Source: an uncultured Pelagibacteraceae bacterium (GTDB lineage: Bacteria > Pseudomonadota > Alphaproteobacteria > Pelagibacterales > Pelagibacteraceae). Taken from it: a stretch of DNA of 32,216 nt. The stretch is taken from contig CACOCP010000011.1 of the NCBI GenBank assembly GCA_902625715.1, positions 1-32,216 on the forward strand, written 5' to 3'. Shown here one piece after another: positions 1 through 8,170 of this stretch. Positions within the stretch are counted from its first letter, which is position 1. Each line of letters begins with the position of its first letter. Below the pieces are notes generated by a model, which searched no databases, had not been told where the DNA came from, and saw only the letters and a program-made list of their open reading frames with translations. The position numbers and the translations under genes were made by a program.

Positions 1-403
1 AACCATTATTTCCGTTTATGATCAACCAATAAGAATCTTCACTAAATGCTGAAAAAAATAAACAAGCTAATAAAATATAAAGTATTATGAAAAAAGAATT
101 TTCAATAATTGATAGAAATTTTTTTGAAATTGCAACACTTAAACCAGTAAAGAAAAAAGTAAATGGGATTAGTAAAGAGACTAAGCCAAAACTTTGAAAC
201 AACAAGTCAGATATAAAACTTCCTTTGGACCCCATTAAATTTTTAATTAATGTATTTTCTGGAAAAATGAAATTTGGATCTTCAGGGGAATAAGTCACTA
301 ATGATGCAAAAATAAAAATAGACGCTAATATAATTATAATCCCAACTAACTCTGCTAATCTATTAACACAAAAAGTCCCAATTTTATTAATTAATTCTCT
401 CAT
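1..403 (-). CDS. ftsK: DNA translocase FtsK, N-terminal membrane part (partial)
   Basis: The first 134 residues of a protein read from the ATG at 403 to the window edge; the rest lies outside. They match the 4-TM domain that anchors FtsK at the division septum. A short basic start is followed by a hydrophobic segment at about residues 18-37, then the family's YSPEDPN turn at 38-44, an extracytoplasmic stretch with a GSKGSF piece, and further hydrophobic segments at about 68-90 and 100-120. The cytoplasmic motor and gamma domains, which pump DNA during chromosome dimer resolution, are not visible. The gene diverges from the ubiquinone hydroxylase gene at 466 with only 62 bp between them, so the promoters of both must share that gap. 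The start is the first ATG before the basic segment. Identification rests on the YSPEDPN turn and topology, so a different FtsK/SpoIIIE paralogue is possible. Confidence 0.85.
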   Translation of the reverse strand, partial: MRELINKIGTFCVNRLAELVGIIIILASIFIFASLVTYSPEDPNFIFPENTLIKNLMGSKGSFISDLLFQSFGLVSLLIPFTFFFTGLSVAISKKFLSIIENSFFIILYILLACLFFSAFSEDSYWLIINGNNG

Positions 404-465
404 ATTACACAAATCAGATTTGTCACTTTTACCATTATACTATTATTGTTAAAATTAAATAATAA

Positions 466-1563
466 ATGAATATATGTTTAATAGGCTATAATCTTACAAA
501 TTTTCTTCTAGCGATATTATTAAGTAAAAAAGGTTTTGAAGTAGATATTATTTTTGACGAGAAAAATAAATCTAAAACAAATAATAGAACTATTGGAATT
601 TCAAAAAAAAATATTGAATTTCTTAAATCAATTTTAAATATACCAAATCAATACCTTTGGCCAATATTACAAATAGAAATTTTAAATTTAAAAAATGATC
701 CATCAAAAAAAATTAAATTTAAAGATAAAAAAGATGAAAACTTTTTCTTAATTAAACAAAGTGATTTATCACAGTTATCTTTAAAAAAATGCAAGCAATT
801 AAAAAACATTTATTTTTCTAAATATACACCAAACAAAATTTTAAAATTAGAGAAAACAAATAACTATAATTTAATTGTTAATTCCCAATCAAATAATATT
901 TTGATAAAAAAATTTTTCTCAAATAGCATAAAAAAAGATTATGACAGTATGGCATTTACTGCGATACTAAGTCATAAAAAAATAAATAATCACACAGCTG
1001 TTCAAGTTTTTACAAAATATGGACCTTTAGCTTTCTTACCACTATCTGGAGAAAAAACATCTATAGTTTATTCCGTGCAGAAAAAATTCGAACTTAATTC
1101 AGTTAAAGTAAAAGATGAAATTTTAAAGCAATCAAAATTTTATAATTTAAAAAAAATCTCTGAATTAGAATATTTTGATCTCAAGTATTCTTTCCCTAGA
1201 AAATTTGTTCACAAAAATATTCTCTGTTTTGGGGATGCTTTGCACAAGATACATCCACTTGCGGGACAAGGATTTAATATGACCTTGAGAGATTTGAAAC
1301 TCATTTCCTGTATAATAGATAACAAATTGGAATGTGGATTAGAGATTGATAAATCCACACTCATCGAGTTTAGAGATAAAAGTAAACATATAAATTACAT
1401 TTTTGGAGCTGGAATTAATTTTATTAATGAGTTTTTTAAATTAGATAGTGAGTTTGATGGTAAACTATCTGACAATATTTTTAGTTTATTAGACAAAAGT
1501 GAATTCTTCAAACGTAATTCAATTTCTATTGCTAATAAAGGTATAAATTTTACTATTGAATAG
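466..1563 (+). CDS. UbiH/UbiF/COQ6-family FAD-dependent ubiquinone hydroxylase
   Basis: A 365-residue class A flavoprotein monooxygenase, most likely one of the ring hydroxylases of ubiquinone synthesis. The clearest signature is the second FAD motif at residues 256-276, GDALHKIHPLAGQGFN followed by LRD, the UbiH/UbiF/COQ6 signature. The rest of the FAD fold is weak: the N-terminal dinucleotide motif reads LIGYNLTNFL at about 5-14 instead of the usual GxGxxG, and the central DG motif appears as VNSQSNN near 138. The family normally has about 390-400 residues, so this copy is slightly short. Alphaproteobacteria often keep such a hydroxylase next to ftsK, as here. Which ring carbon it modifies (UbiH-, UbiF- or UbiL-like) cannot be told from sequence. 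Its 3' end overlaps the converging Lon-domain gene by 11 bp. Confidence 0.8.
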   Translation: MNICLIGYNLTNFLLAILLSKKGFEVDIIFDEKNKSKTNNRTIGISKKNIEFLKSILNIPNQYLWPILQIEILNLKNDPSKKIKFKDKKDENFFLIKQSDLSQLSLKKCKQLKNIYFSKYTPNKILKLEKTNNYNLIVNSQSNNILIKKFFSNSIKKDYDSMAFTAILSHKKINNHTAVQVFTKYGPLAFLPLSGEKTSIVYSVQKKFELNSVKVKDEILKQSKFYNLKKISELEYFDLKYSFPRKFVHKNILCFGDALHKIHPLAGQGFNMTLRDLKLISCIIDNKLECGLEIDKSTLIEFRDKSKHINYIFGAGINFINEFFKLDSEFDGKLSDNIFSLLDKSEFFKRNSISIANKGINFTIE

Positions 1564-2203
1564 TTTTGTTTGTAAAATTGTAGTTAGTGTAAGTTACTAA
1601 TATTTCCTCTAATTTTTTTTTTCTATCTATTAAATTTTTTGTCTCCAATAAAATCTGTTTTTCCTCTAAAGTAAATGGTGAAGCCATCGATAAAGTATTT
1701 ATTGTTTGCTCAACGCTTTGGTTTTCAAGATCTTTCCAATTAATTTGGTAACCTTGTTGCTCAAATAGTTTCTTTAGGTCATTAAAGACTTGGTTAAGAT
1801 CTGAAAACTTTATTATTTCTTTTTGCTCTACCAAGTCATTTGAAAAGTTATTAAAATTTACTTCACACTCCCTGTATAGTTTATTGGAACTTATTTCGCC
1901 AATAGTTTCATATCTACATATTCCATTTAAAACTATTAGATACCTACCGTCGTCTGTTTCATTAAAACTTGTAATTTTACCAACGCAGCCAATTTTATGT
2001 AGATCTGGTTTTTTTAAATTTCCAGTTCTCTTTGGTTGGATCATTCCAATATATCTATTGTTCTTCATACTATCATCAATCATTTGTATATATCTTGGCT
2101 CAAAAATATTTAGTGGAACTGTTGTTTTAGGAAAAATAATAAAATTAGATAGTGGAAAAACAGGAATTTTTTTTGGTAAATCTTTGTTTATCATATTGAT
2201 CAT
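1553..2203 (-). CDS. Lon N-terminal (substrate-binding) domain protein
   Basis: A 216-residue stand-alone version of the PUA-like domain found at the N terminus of Lon protease (LON/LAN family). The family opening is clear: IPVFPLSNFIIFPKTTVPLN at about 13-32, then an IFEPRYIQMIDDSM block, a GMIQP strand and an IGCVGKI strand. There is no AAA+ ATPase and no Ser-Lys peptidase, so it is not a protease; the biochemical role of these solo proteins is unknown. ATGs at 2203 and 2194 are both possible starts, and the longer one is given. The gene diverges from the TPR-sulfotransferase with 43 bp between, and its last 11 bp overlap the end of the convergent hydroxylase gene. Confidence 0.87.
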   Translation of the reverse strand: MINMINKDLPKKIPVFPLSNFIIFPKTTVPLNIFEPRYIQMIDDSMKNNRYIGMIQPKRTGNLKKPDLHKIGCVGKITSFNETDDGRYLIVLNGICRYETIGEISSNKLYRECEVNFNNFSNDLVEQKEIIKFSDLNQVFNDLKKLFEQQGYQINWKDLENQSVEQTINTLSMASPFTLEEKQILLETKNLIDRKKKLEEILVTYTNYNFTNKTIQ

Positions 2204-2246
2204 TTAATTTAAGAATAAGTATATAGTATTACATCATTATAATTCA

Positions 2247-3899
2247 ATGAGAGAAAAAAACTTAAATTTTGATAAACAAAAATTATACAAATTTTTTCAA
2301 GATAAAAAATATGTCAAAATATCAAAGATTTCAAAATCGATTTTAAAAGCTTTTGCAAACGATAAAGAGATTTATAAAATCGTAATATTCAGCGAGATTT
2401 ATGAGAAAAATATAGACAAGGCCCTAGTTGTCTCTGAAAAACTTTTACTTTTTAAAGATGATGCTGAGACAAATTATATACATGGAAATGTTCTTAAACT
2501 AAAAAATAAATTTGAAGAGGCAATAATTTTTTATAAAAAAGCTATTGAACTGAAAGATGATTTTTTTGAGGCATATAATAATCTAGCTAGTTCCCAAAAA
2601 AAAATTGGCTTAATCAATGAGGCAATTCAAAATTATAATACTTCCATAAAAATTAAAGAAAACAATCTGGAGGCACATTTTAATTTAGGAAATTTGTTAT
2701 ATGATGAAAAAAAATTTGATAAAGCTCTTAAGTCTTATGAAAAAGTTATAGAAATTAATAGTGAATTCCCTAAATCGTATTTTTTAATTGCCCAAATAAA
2801 ATCTGTTCAAGGAAAGTTTGAGGAAGCAAAAACTTATTTTTTAAAAGCAATTGAGAAAGATAAATTTTTGTCAGAGGCTTATGTTCATTATGTAAATACT
2901 AGAAAAATCAAAAAGGATGATAACATCATAAAGATTTTAGAGGAACTTATAGAAATAGATAATCTTGATAATAAATTAATACAAAATTTTTGTTATGCCC
3001 TGAGTAAAATATATTTTGATATTGATAAAATTGAACCTGGATTTAAATTACTTAAAAAAGCAAAAACAGCTTACACAGCATTAAATAATTATTCAATATC
3101 TGAGGAAAAAAATCATTTTATAAAAGTTAAGCAATATTTTTTAAGTAATAAATTTCCTAAATCAGATTTTAATAATACCTTCAAAAAAAATCCTATATTT
3201 ATAATTGGCATGCCAAGATCAGGCACTAGCCTAATAGAACAAATTGTGTCAACACATTCAAAGGTTTATGGTGCAGGCGAACTAACCATTCTTCCAAAAA
3301 TAATGCACAATTCTATCTGGGATAAAAATACAAATCCTCAAGAACTATTAAATTTTGTTAGGGAGGAATATTTATCTAAAATCTCAAAAATTAATACAAA
3401 TAAAGAATTTGTAATTGATAAAATGCCATTCAATTTCTTTTATGTAGGATTTATTTTAAACTCTATTCCTGAGGCAAAAATCATACATATGCATAGAAAT
3501 CCAATGGCGATTTGCTGGTCAAATTATAAAGCAAATTTTTTTGATAATATTGGTATGGATTATGCTCATAAATTAGAAACTGTTGGAGAATTTTATGTAA
3601 TTTATAATGAAACAATGAAATTTTGGAATGAGATCTATCCTAATAGTTTAATTGAAGTCGATTATGATAATTTTGTAATGGATTACGTTTCAGGTTCTAA
3701 AAGTATAATTGAAGATTTAGGTTTGAACTGGGAGGATAAAGTTTTAAAATTTCACGAAAATAATAGAGCAGTTGAAACAAACTCTTTGTTGCAAGTTAGA
3801 GATCAAGTATACCAAAATAGTTCAAAAAATTGGGAAAAGTATGAAAAATATTTAACTCCTGTTATGGAAATACTTAAAAATAATAATATTAAATTCTAA
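2247..3899 (+). CDS. TPR-containing sulfotransferase family protein
   Basis: A 550-residue two-domain protein. Residues about 60-270 form tetratricopeptide-like helical repeats, with recognisable units such as EAYNNLASSQKKIGLINEAI and EAHFNLGNLLYDEKKFDKAL. From about 315 a PAPS-dependent sulfotransferase domain follows. Its 5'-phosphosulfate loop is FIIGMPRSGTSLIEQ (318-332) and the 3'-phosphate segment is IIHMHRNPMAICW (412-424). Enzymes of this build move a sulfuryl group from PAPS to a hydroxyl or amine; the TPR part probably binds a protein or carrier partner. The acceptor cannot be predicted. No signal peptide or membrane span is visible, so it should be cytoplasmic. A second sulfotransferase starts 3 bp after its stop, so the two are almost certainly co-transcribed. 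Confidence 0.88.
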   Translation: MREKNLNFDKQKLYKFFQDKKYVKISKISKSILKAFANDKEIYKIVIFSEIYEKNIDKALVVSEKLLLFKDDAETNYIHGNVLKLKNKFEEAIIFYKKAIELKDDFFEAYNNLASSQKKIGLINEAIQNYNTSIKIKENNLEAHFNLGNLLYDEKKFDKALKSYEKVIEINSEFPKSYFLIAQIKSVQGKFEEAKTYFLKAIEKDKFLSEAYVHYVNTRKIKKDDNIIKILEELIEIDNLDNKLIQNFCYALSKIYFDIDKIEPGFKLLKKAKTAYTALNNYSISEEKNHFIKVKQYFLSNKFPKSDFNNTFKKNPIFIIGMPRSGTSLIEQIVSTHSKVYGAGELTILPKIMHNSIWDKNTNPQELLNFVREEYLSKISKINTNKEFVIDKMPFNFFYVGFILNSIPEAKIIHMHRNPMAICWSNYKANFFDNIGMDYAHKLETVGEFYVIYNETMKFWNEIYPNSLIEVDYDNFVMDYVSGSKSIIEDLGLNWEDKVLKFHENNRAVETNSLLQVRDQVYQNSSKNWEKYEKYLTPVMEILKNNNIKF

Positions 3900-3902
3900 A
3901 TA

Positions 3903-4754
3903 ATGATTTTTTGGATAGCCTCTTACCCTAAAAGCGGTAATACATGGATAAGATCACTTCTTAGTTCATATTACTACACAAATGATGGAGTCTTTACTAA
4001 TGATTCTTTGTTAAAAAATATTGGTCAATTTCCTGAAAAAAAACATTTCAAAACATTTGATTATAATATGACAGTTCCTGGCGATACAGCTAAACTTTGG
4101 ATTCAAGCTCAGGAGCTACTTAATAAAGACAAAAAAATTAGATTTTTTAAAACTCATAATTTTTTAGGAAAAATTGGTAATACTCAATTTACAGATGAAA
4201 AAAATAGTTTAGCTGCGATATATATAATAAGAGATCCACGAAATGTTATTACTTCTCTAAAAAACCATTTTGAGATGAGTTATGAAGAATCTTTGGAATT
4301 TATGGTTAATGAAAGAAAATACACTTACGACTATTTCAAAAAAAATGATTTCAGTGATTTTCAGTTTTTAAGTTCATGGGAAAAAAATTATCAAACCTGG
4401 ATTAATAATAAAATTTTTCCAACATTAGTTATTAAATATGAAAACTTAATTAAACAAACTTATGAAGAATTTAAAAAAATAATAAAATTTATAGATAATC
4501 AAATTAATAAAGATAATGATTTTGATAAAAAAAGAGCACTTAATGCTTTGTCAAGTACAAGTTTTTCTAACTTAAAAAAAATTGAAAATACGAAAGGTTT
4601 TTCTGAGTCTATAGACTCAAAATCAAAAAATTTAAGAATACCGTTTTTTCATTTAGGGCCAGAAAATAATTGGAAAAATAAGTTGGATAACAATTTTAAG
4701 ATTAAAGTAAATGAAGTTTTTAAAAAGAACTTAGAAGAATTGCATTATCTTTAA
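3903..4754 (+). CDS. sulfotransferase domain protein
   Basis: A 283-residue single-domain sulfotransferase (Sulfotransfer_1-like). The PAPS 5'-phosphosulfate loop lies at the very N terminus, WIASYPKSGNTWIRSLL (4-20), and the 3'-phosphate motif is YIIRDPRNVITSL at about 107-119, with R108-D-P-R the expected pattern. A conserved-looking C-terminal block, RIPFFHLGPENNWKNKL, resembles the RKGxxGxWKN loop that also contacts PAPS in this superfamily. The substrate is unknown; soluble cytosolic location is expected. The gene follows the TPR-sulfotransferase by 3 bp, giving a two-gene unit that could sulfate the same polymer, lipid or osmolyte in two steps, though nothing in the sequence names the substrate. 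It ends 23 bp before the promoter-like -35 box of the tRNA-Gly remnant that marks the island edge. Confidence 0.87.
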   Translation: MIFWIASYPKSGNTWIRSLLSSYYYTNDGVFTNDSLLKNIGQFPEKKHFKTFDYNMTVPGDTAKLWIQAQELLNKDKKIRFFKTHNFLGKIGNTQFTDEKNSLAAIYIIRDPRNVITSLKNHFEMSYEESLEFMVNERKYTYDYFKKNDFSDFQFLSSWEKNYQTWINNKIFPTLVIKYENLIKQTYEEFKKIIKFIDNQINKDNDFDKKRALNALSSTSFSNLKKIENTKGFSESIDSKSKNLRIPFFHLGPENNWKNKLDNNFKIKVNEVFKKNLEELHYL

Positions 4755-4777
4755 TTTTTTCTCGTAAAATTTGCTAC

Positions 4778-4806
4778 TTGCTTAATTTAAAAAAAACTAC
4801 TAGTTT
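4778..4806 (+). promoter_or_regulatory. promoter-like boxes upstream of tRNA-Gly remnant
   Basis: TTGCTT at 4778-4783 and TAGTTT at 4801-4806 are separated by 17 bp and end 16 bp before the tRNA-like sequence. The same boxes at nearly the same distance stand before the intact tRNA-Gly (8230-8258). The agreement between the two copies, not the match to a consensus, is the main support. Confidence 0.45.
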
Positions 4807-4820
4807 TAAAAAATGATAAT

Positions 4821-4863
4821 AAGCGGGCATAGCTCAGTGGTAGAGCGTCTCGTTGCCAACGAG
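4821..4863 (+). repeat. 43-bp direct repeat, left copy (putative att site)
   Basis: Identical to 8274-8316. The pair brackets the two restriction-modification genes. The repeat covers the 5' half of tRNA-Gly through the anticodon stem, a common position for site-specific integration. No recombinase gene is seen between the copies. Confidence 0.8.
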
Positions 4864-4897
4864 TATGTTCATGGTTAATTTCCCTTGGTAATCTAAA
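4823..4897 (+). pseudogene. tRNA-Gly(GCC) pseudogene, intact 5' part, decayed 3' part
   Basis: Positions 4823-4863 are identical to the 5' 41 nt of the intact tRNA-Gly at 8276-8316, including acceptor 5' strand, D arm and the GCC anticodon loop; two more upstream bases also match (4821-4863 equals 8274-8316). Beyond 4863 identity stops. A ghost of the T arm may remain (GGTT, then CCC at the matching spacing), but position 43 no longer pairs in the anticodon stem and the acceptor 3' strand and CCA are gone, so it cannot fold as tRNA. It lies at the left edge of the restriction-modification island and is best read as an attachment-site scar or a decayed duplicate. Confidence 0.85.
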
Positions 4898-4916
4898 TTT
4901 TTTTAATTGATACTAA

Positions 4917-4946
4917 AATCCAACATACTGACAACACAGTAGGATT
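4917..4946 (-). terminator. inverted repeat downstream of the RM operon, possible terminator
   Basis: AATCC/GGATT (4917-4921 and 4942-4946) and TACTG/CAGTA (4926-4930 and 4937-4941) can pair around a 6-nt loop, with a 4-nt bulge. Read on the minus strand it lies just after the stop of the specificity gene and is followed by TTTTAG, as in a weak intrinsic terminator. The same bases contain one copy of a repeat found at the right edge of the island, so it may instead be a recombinase site. Confidence 0.4.
4921..4939 (+). repeat. island-flanking repeat, left copy
   Basis: CAACATACTGACAACACAG matches CAACACACTCACAACACAG at 8182-8200 in 17 of 19 positions, in the same orientation. The copies sit just inside the two tRNA-Gly sequences, on the outer sides of the RM genes. 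Confidence 0.5.
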
Positions 4947-4951
4947 ATTAT

Positions 4952-6355
4952 TTATTCGTAATTTAATTCTCTATCTATTATTTCTGAACTTTCATTAATA
5001 AGAATATTTCTTTTATCTTTTAATTTGAAAGCTTCTTCAACTAACTTTGATACCTTATCAATTGTCTTTTTATCCATGATTGGAATTTCTATCTCCTCAA
5101 TTCTTTCTTCTCTTAGGTGAGGGATTGTTGAAGCAGTGACTGTTCTTCTTAAAGCAGAGTGCAATCCTATTTGTTTTATCATTAACATTAAAAACAAATA
5201 CTCTTGTGTAAAATTTAAATCTTTACCATTTTTATTTAATGAAAGTTTTACAATACCAGATGAACATACCACTTTATCATGTTTAGATAGCATTGAAACA
5301 CAACCAATTTTTCCATCTTTGGTGAACAAAACATCTTTATGGTTAAATTTTATATTTAAGGTTTTTGAATATTCTTCATCAATAAAATAATCTGAAAATG
5401 TATCTATTGAATAATTTATGATGTCCGAAGTTCTGACGAATGTTAGATCATTTTTTTTTTTATTTAAATAATCAACATAAAAATCACTACCAGGCTCAAT
5501 TCCTTTCGTTATATCTATTATTTTTCCTAAATTAATTGTTTTGAATTTTTTTTTCAAATCTTTTAGTGATTTTAAAAAAATAGGAGAAGAAAACTTTGGT
5601 GTCCAAATATCATTACTGTGCATAAAAGAAATTTTACTATCAAACGATAATTCGTCTTCATTTGAGTCTTTAAAATTAAAATTAGATATAATAATTTTTA
5701 CTGCTTGCTCTAATAATTTAAGTGACTCCACTTCACAATTTAATGCTTTTTTTTCATTTTTTGTGATCAATTCAATAATTTTTTTATTTAAAATTGGAAT
5801 TTCAATTTTTTTCAAATTTTTAAGAGATAGTAATTGTTGAATATTTCCAGTTGTTAAATTGTAAATTTGCCACTTTCCAATTTTTGATCGAAAATAAGAT
5901 ATTAGATATTCACCTGTAAAACTTATATTTTTTTTTAACCTTATATTTGCTATGTGCCTTGGTATTCCTGCTAGACCAACATATTCTTTCTTATAAATGG
6001 CTGATTTACCTACTGTACCGAGGATACTAATTAAAACATCATTCTGCTTAATATGACATCTGCCAAAACTATCATAGTTTTTTTTGGAGATGAAAGAATC
6101 GTCTGATATTGGGTCGTAATTAATAACACTTTCTTTTATATTTCTTCCATACAAATAACGAATTTCTCCTAATTTTTTTCTTGGAATATGCGAATGCTCT
6201 CCATCAGAGATTTTTTCACATTCATTTTCTAAAACTAAATAATTTATTCCAGATTTAAAATGTTTTTTTTTTACTATCTCATTATAAAAATAGAATTTTG
6301 GTATTAGTCTATATCCAAATCTTAAATTTGTTGATTTTACATGAAAACTATTCAT
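4952..6355 (-). CDS. restriction-modification specificity subunit (HsdS-like)
   Basis: A 467-residue specificity subunit with two target-recognition halves, as in type I HsdS or the S subunit of type IIB enzymes. Each half has an N-terminal DNA-reading part followed by a coiled-coil spacer. Half 1 runs to about residue 225 with the typical DVLISILGTVGKSAI and NIQQLLSLKNLKKIEIPIL motifs. Half 2 (about 250-467) has VLFTKDGKIGCVSM and TIPHLREERIEEIEIPIM, then a helical tail. Each half should read one part of a split DNA target for the partner methylase-nuclease. It starts inside the last codons of the upstream gene (8-bp overlap), so the two are translationally linked. Length is near the type I norm (400-460). 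Target sequence cannot be predicted. Confidence in the family is high; the gene lies in a tRNA-bounded island, consistent with acquisition. Confidence 0.88.
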   Translation of the reverse strand: MNSFHVKSTNLRFGYRLIPKFYFYNEIVKKKHFKSGINYLVLENECEKISDGEHSHIPRKKLGEIRYLYGRNIKESVINYDPISDDSFISKKNYDSFGRCHIKQNDVLISILGTVGKSAIYKKEYVGLAGIPRHIANIRLKKNISFTGEYLISYFRSKIGKWQIYNLTTGNIQQLLSLKNLKKIEIPILNKKIIELITKNEKKALNCEVESLKLLEQAVKIIISNFNFKDSNEDELSFDSKISFMHSNDIWTPKFSSPIFLKSLKDLKKKFKTINLGKIIDITKGIEPGSDFYVDYLNKKKNDLTFVRTSDIINYSIDTFSDYFIDEEYSKTLNIKFNHKDVLFTKDGKIGCVSMLSKHDKVVCSSGIVKLSLNKNGKDLNFTQEYLFLMLMIKQIGLHSALRRTVTASTIPHLREERIEEIEIPIMDKKTIDKVSKLVEEAFKLKDKRNILINESSEIIDRELNYE

Positions 6356-8111
6356 TAAAGTTTTCTTTTAACCATTCTTTATAAAGTGTTGGCACTTTGA
6401 TAATTTCATCAATATTTGTTGGCTTTCCTCTTCTGTCATGACCACAATTCTTAACAATAGACATAAATATTTTATAATCTTTAGGTATGTCAGCTGGATC
6501 CAATTTTTGAAAAAAAATTACGCTAGTCTTTGTTGATGTGTTCGGCATAAATGTTTCTATTGGTAAATCGATAATTGCTAAAATTCTACCTTTTTTCATC
6601 AACCAATCCCTTACATAGGACAATGTATCATTACCTAGTATTCCATCAGGTACAACAATACTCATTTTCCCTCCAACTTTTAAAAATTGTAAAATTCTCT
6701 CAATAAAAATTACCTGAGGTGCTTCTTTATCTTTAATTTTTCCTTTTATGAAGTTATGTGTTTGTTTTTCCGCTTTCCATTTATGTCCAAGATCATACTG
6801 TTTAAGTTTTTCCGATCCTCTTATTGGTATTTTGCTACCAAAAGGTGGATTTGTTAGAACAATTGAAAATTTATTAAGATCAATTTTTTGCTTTGAGCTA
6901 TCTTTCCAATTATTTGATAAATCTAGCGAATCTTCACAAACAATACCACTCTTACCATCTCCAACTATCGCCATATAAGCTTTTGCAACTTTTGCTAAAA
7001 AATAATCTTTATCTATTCCTCTTATTCTATTAATTGCTATCTCCATTTTTTCTTCTAATAAGTTATTTTTATTCCATTTAAATTTTTTCCCTTCCTTTTC
7101 TAATTTGCTCCAAATATGCCTTAAGGTTTCCACCAGGAAACCACCTGAACCACACGCAGGATCAATAATAAAGTCATCTGTATTTGGATTTAAAATTTCA
7201 ACCATCATTTTAATAACATTTCTTGGGGTAAAAAATTGACCTTGACCACCCTTTAAAGCTCTTCCAATAAAAATTTCAAAAGCATCTGATATTGTGTCTC
7301 TTTCAGCATCTATTATGCAATAATTTTGTAGCTCTCCTACTACATATACTATTGAATTATCATCTAACGTTATTTGATCATTTTCATCTAATACCTCTTT
7401 GTATTTTCTTTTGACCTCATTAAACAAATTAACAATCCTATCTCTTACGACCCTAGGATTTTCCTCAATACCTGATCTAAATTTTAATATTTCGTCAGGC
7501 TCAGTAAACCTTTCATCATAAATCTTACAAAAAATTAAATTTATTAATTGTTGTGCTAGAACTTCATCTCTAGTAGCTCCAACTGTGTTTGCGGCTAAAT
7601 AATTTCTAATTGCTTTAAAAGTTGTTTTTAAATTGTGTGTAGGCTTAAGATCTTTTCTTTTATATTTTCCAATATCTTCTACTCTTTGATTAAATACCGG
7701 AATGTTAGGAATATTTTCAAATTCTACTCTACCTGATTTATAAATTTTTCTTAAAAATACTCTTTCTTCTCCATTAAACCAGACACCTAGATAAGCAGAA
7801 GAAAATCTTAAATAGTCTTTTAATTGACCAACCCCATCTTTTTTATTTTTTCTCTTACATTCTATAATTATGTAAGCATCATCCTCATTTTTTTTTTTAT
7901 TATTAAATACAACAATTTCAACTGGGTACTCTTTTTTTGTGTCGGATGGTCTAACTTTAACTCTAAATTGAGGTCTAGTTTGAATATTTTCAGCAGGATA
8001 ATTATAATCTTGAACTAACTGTTTCGAAAATACCTGTACTGCTTCAATTTCCTCAGGGGTTGCTTTAACTTCTTTACCGGATATAAAATCTTTAATTACT
8101 TTATCAGACAT
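6348..8111 (-). CDS. fused nuclease-like/N6-adenine methyltransferase RM subunit
   Basis: A 587-residue protein that joins an HsdR-N-like nuclease domain to an HsdM-type methyltransferase. Residues about 18-130 show the PD-(D/E)xK pattern: E65 in PVEIVVF, E84-x-K86 in IIIECK, and the Q96-x3-Y100 motif (QLKDY) typical of HsdR nucleases. Next comes an HsdM-like helical region (about 150-280). The methyltransferase has GQFFTPRNV at 291-299, the SAM-binding DPACGSGGF at 317-325 and the catalytic NPPF at 421-424, expected to make N6-methyladenine. No separate helicase/translocase hsdR lies nearby, so this may act as a combined restriction-modification subunit with the overlapping specificity gene, as in BcgI-like type IIB enzymes. 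Alternatively the nuclease domain could be only structural and the pair an orphan methylase. Start: the first ATG, 246 bp from phhB with the tRNA between. Confidence 0.85.
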   Translation of the reverse strand: MSDKVIKDFISGKEVKATPEEIEAVQVFSKQLVQDYNYPAENIQTRPQFRVKVRPSDTKKEYPVEIVVFNNKKKNEDDAYIIIECKRKNKKDGVGQLKDYLRFSSAYLGVWFNGEERVFLRKIYKSGRVEFENIPNIPVFNQRVEDIGKYKRKDLKPTHNLKTTFKAIRNYLAANTVGATRDEVLAQQLINLIFCKIYDERFTEPDEILKFRSGIEENPRVVRDRIVNLFNEVKRKYKEVLDENDQITLDDNSIVYVVGELQNYCIIDAERDTISDAFEIFIGRALKGGQGQFFTPRNVIKMMVEILNPNTDDFIIDPACGSGGFLVETLRHIWSKLEKEGKKFKWNKNNLLEEKMEIAINRIRGIDKDYFLAKVAKAYMAIVGDGKSGIVCEDSLDLSNNWKDSSKQKIDLNKFSIVLTNPPFGSKIPIRGSEKLKQYDLGHKWKAEKQTHNFIKGKIKDKEAPQVIFIERILQFLKVGGKMSIVVPDGILGNDTLSYVRDWLMKKGRILAIIDLPIETFMPNTSTKTSVIFFQKLDPADIPKDYKIFMSIVKNCGHDRRGKPTNIDEIIKVPTLYKEWLKENFNE

Positions 8112-8170
8112 TTAATAGTTTTTATCAAAAACAATCTATATAGTCTAAAATGAAATTTATTAAAAAATCT

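Noticed and set aside
1884-2207. 107-codon plus-strand frame opposite the Lon-domain gene
   Set aside because: Fully covered by a gene with clear family motifs on the minus strand; the hydrophobic translation is a shadow.
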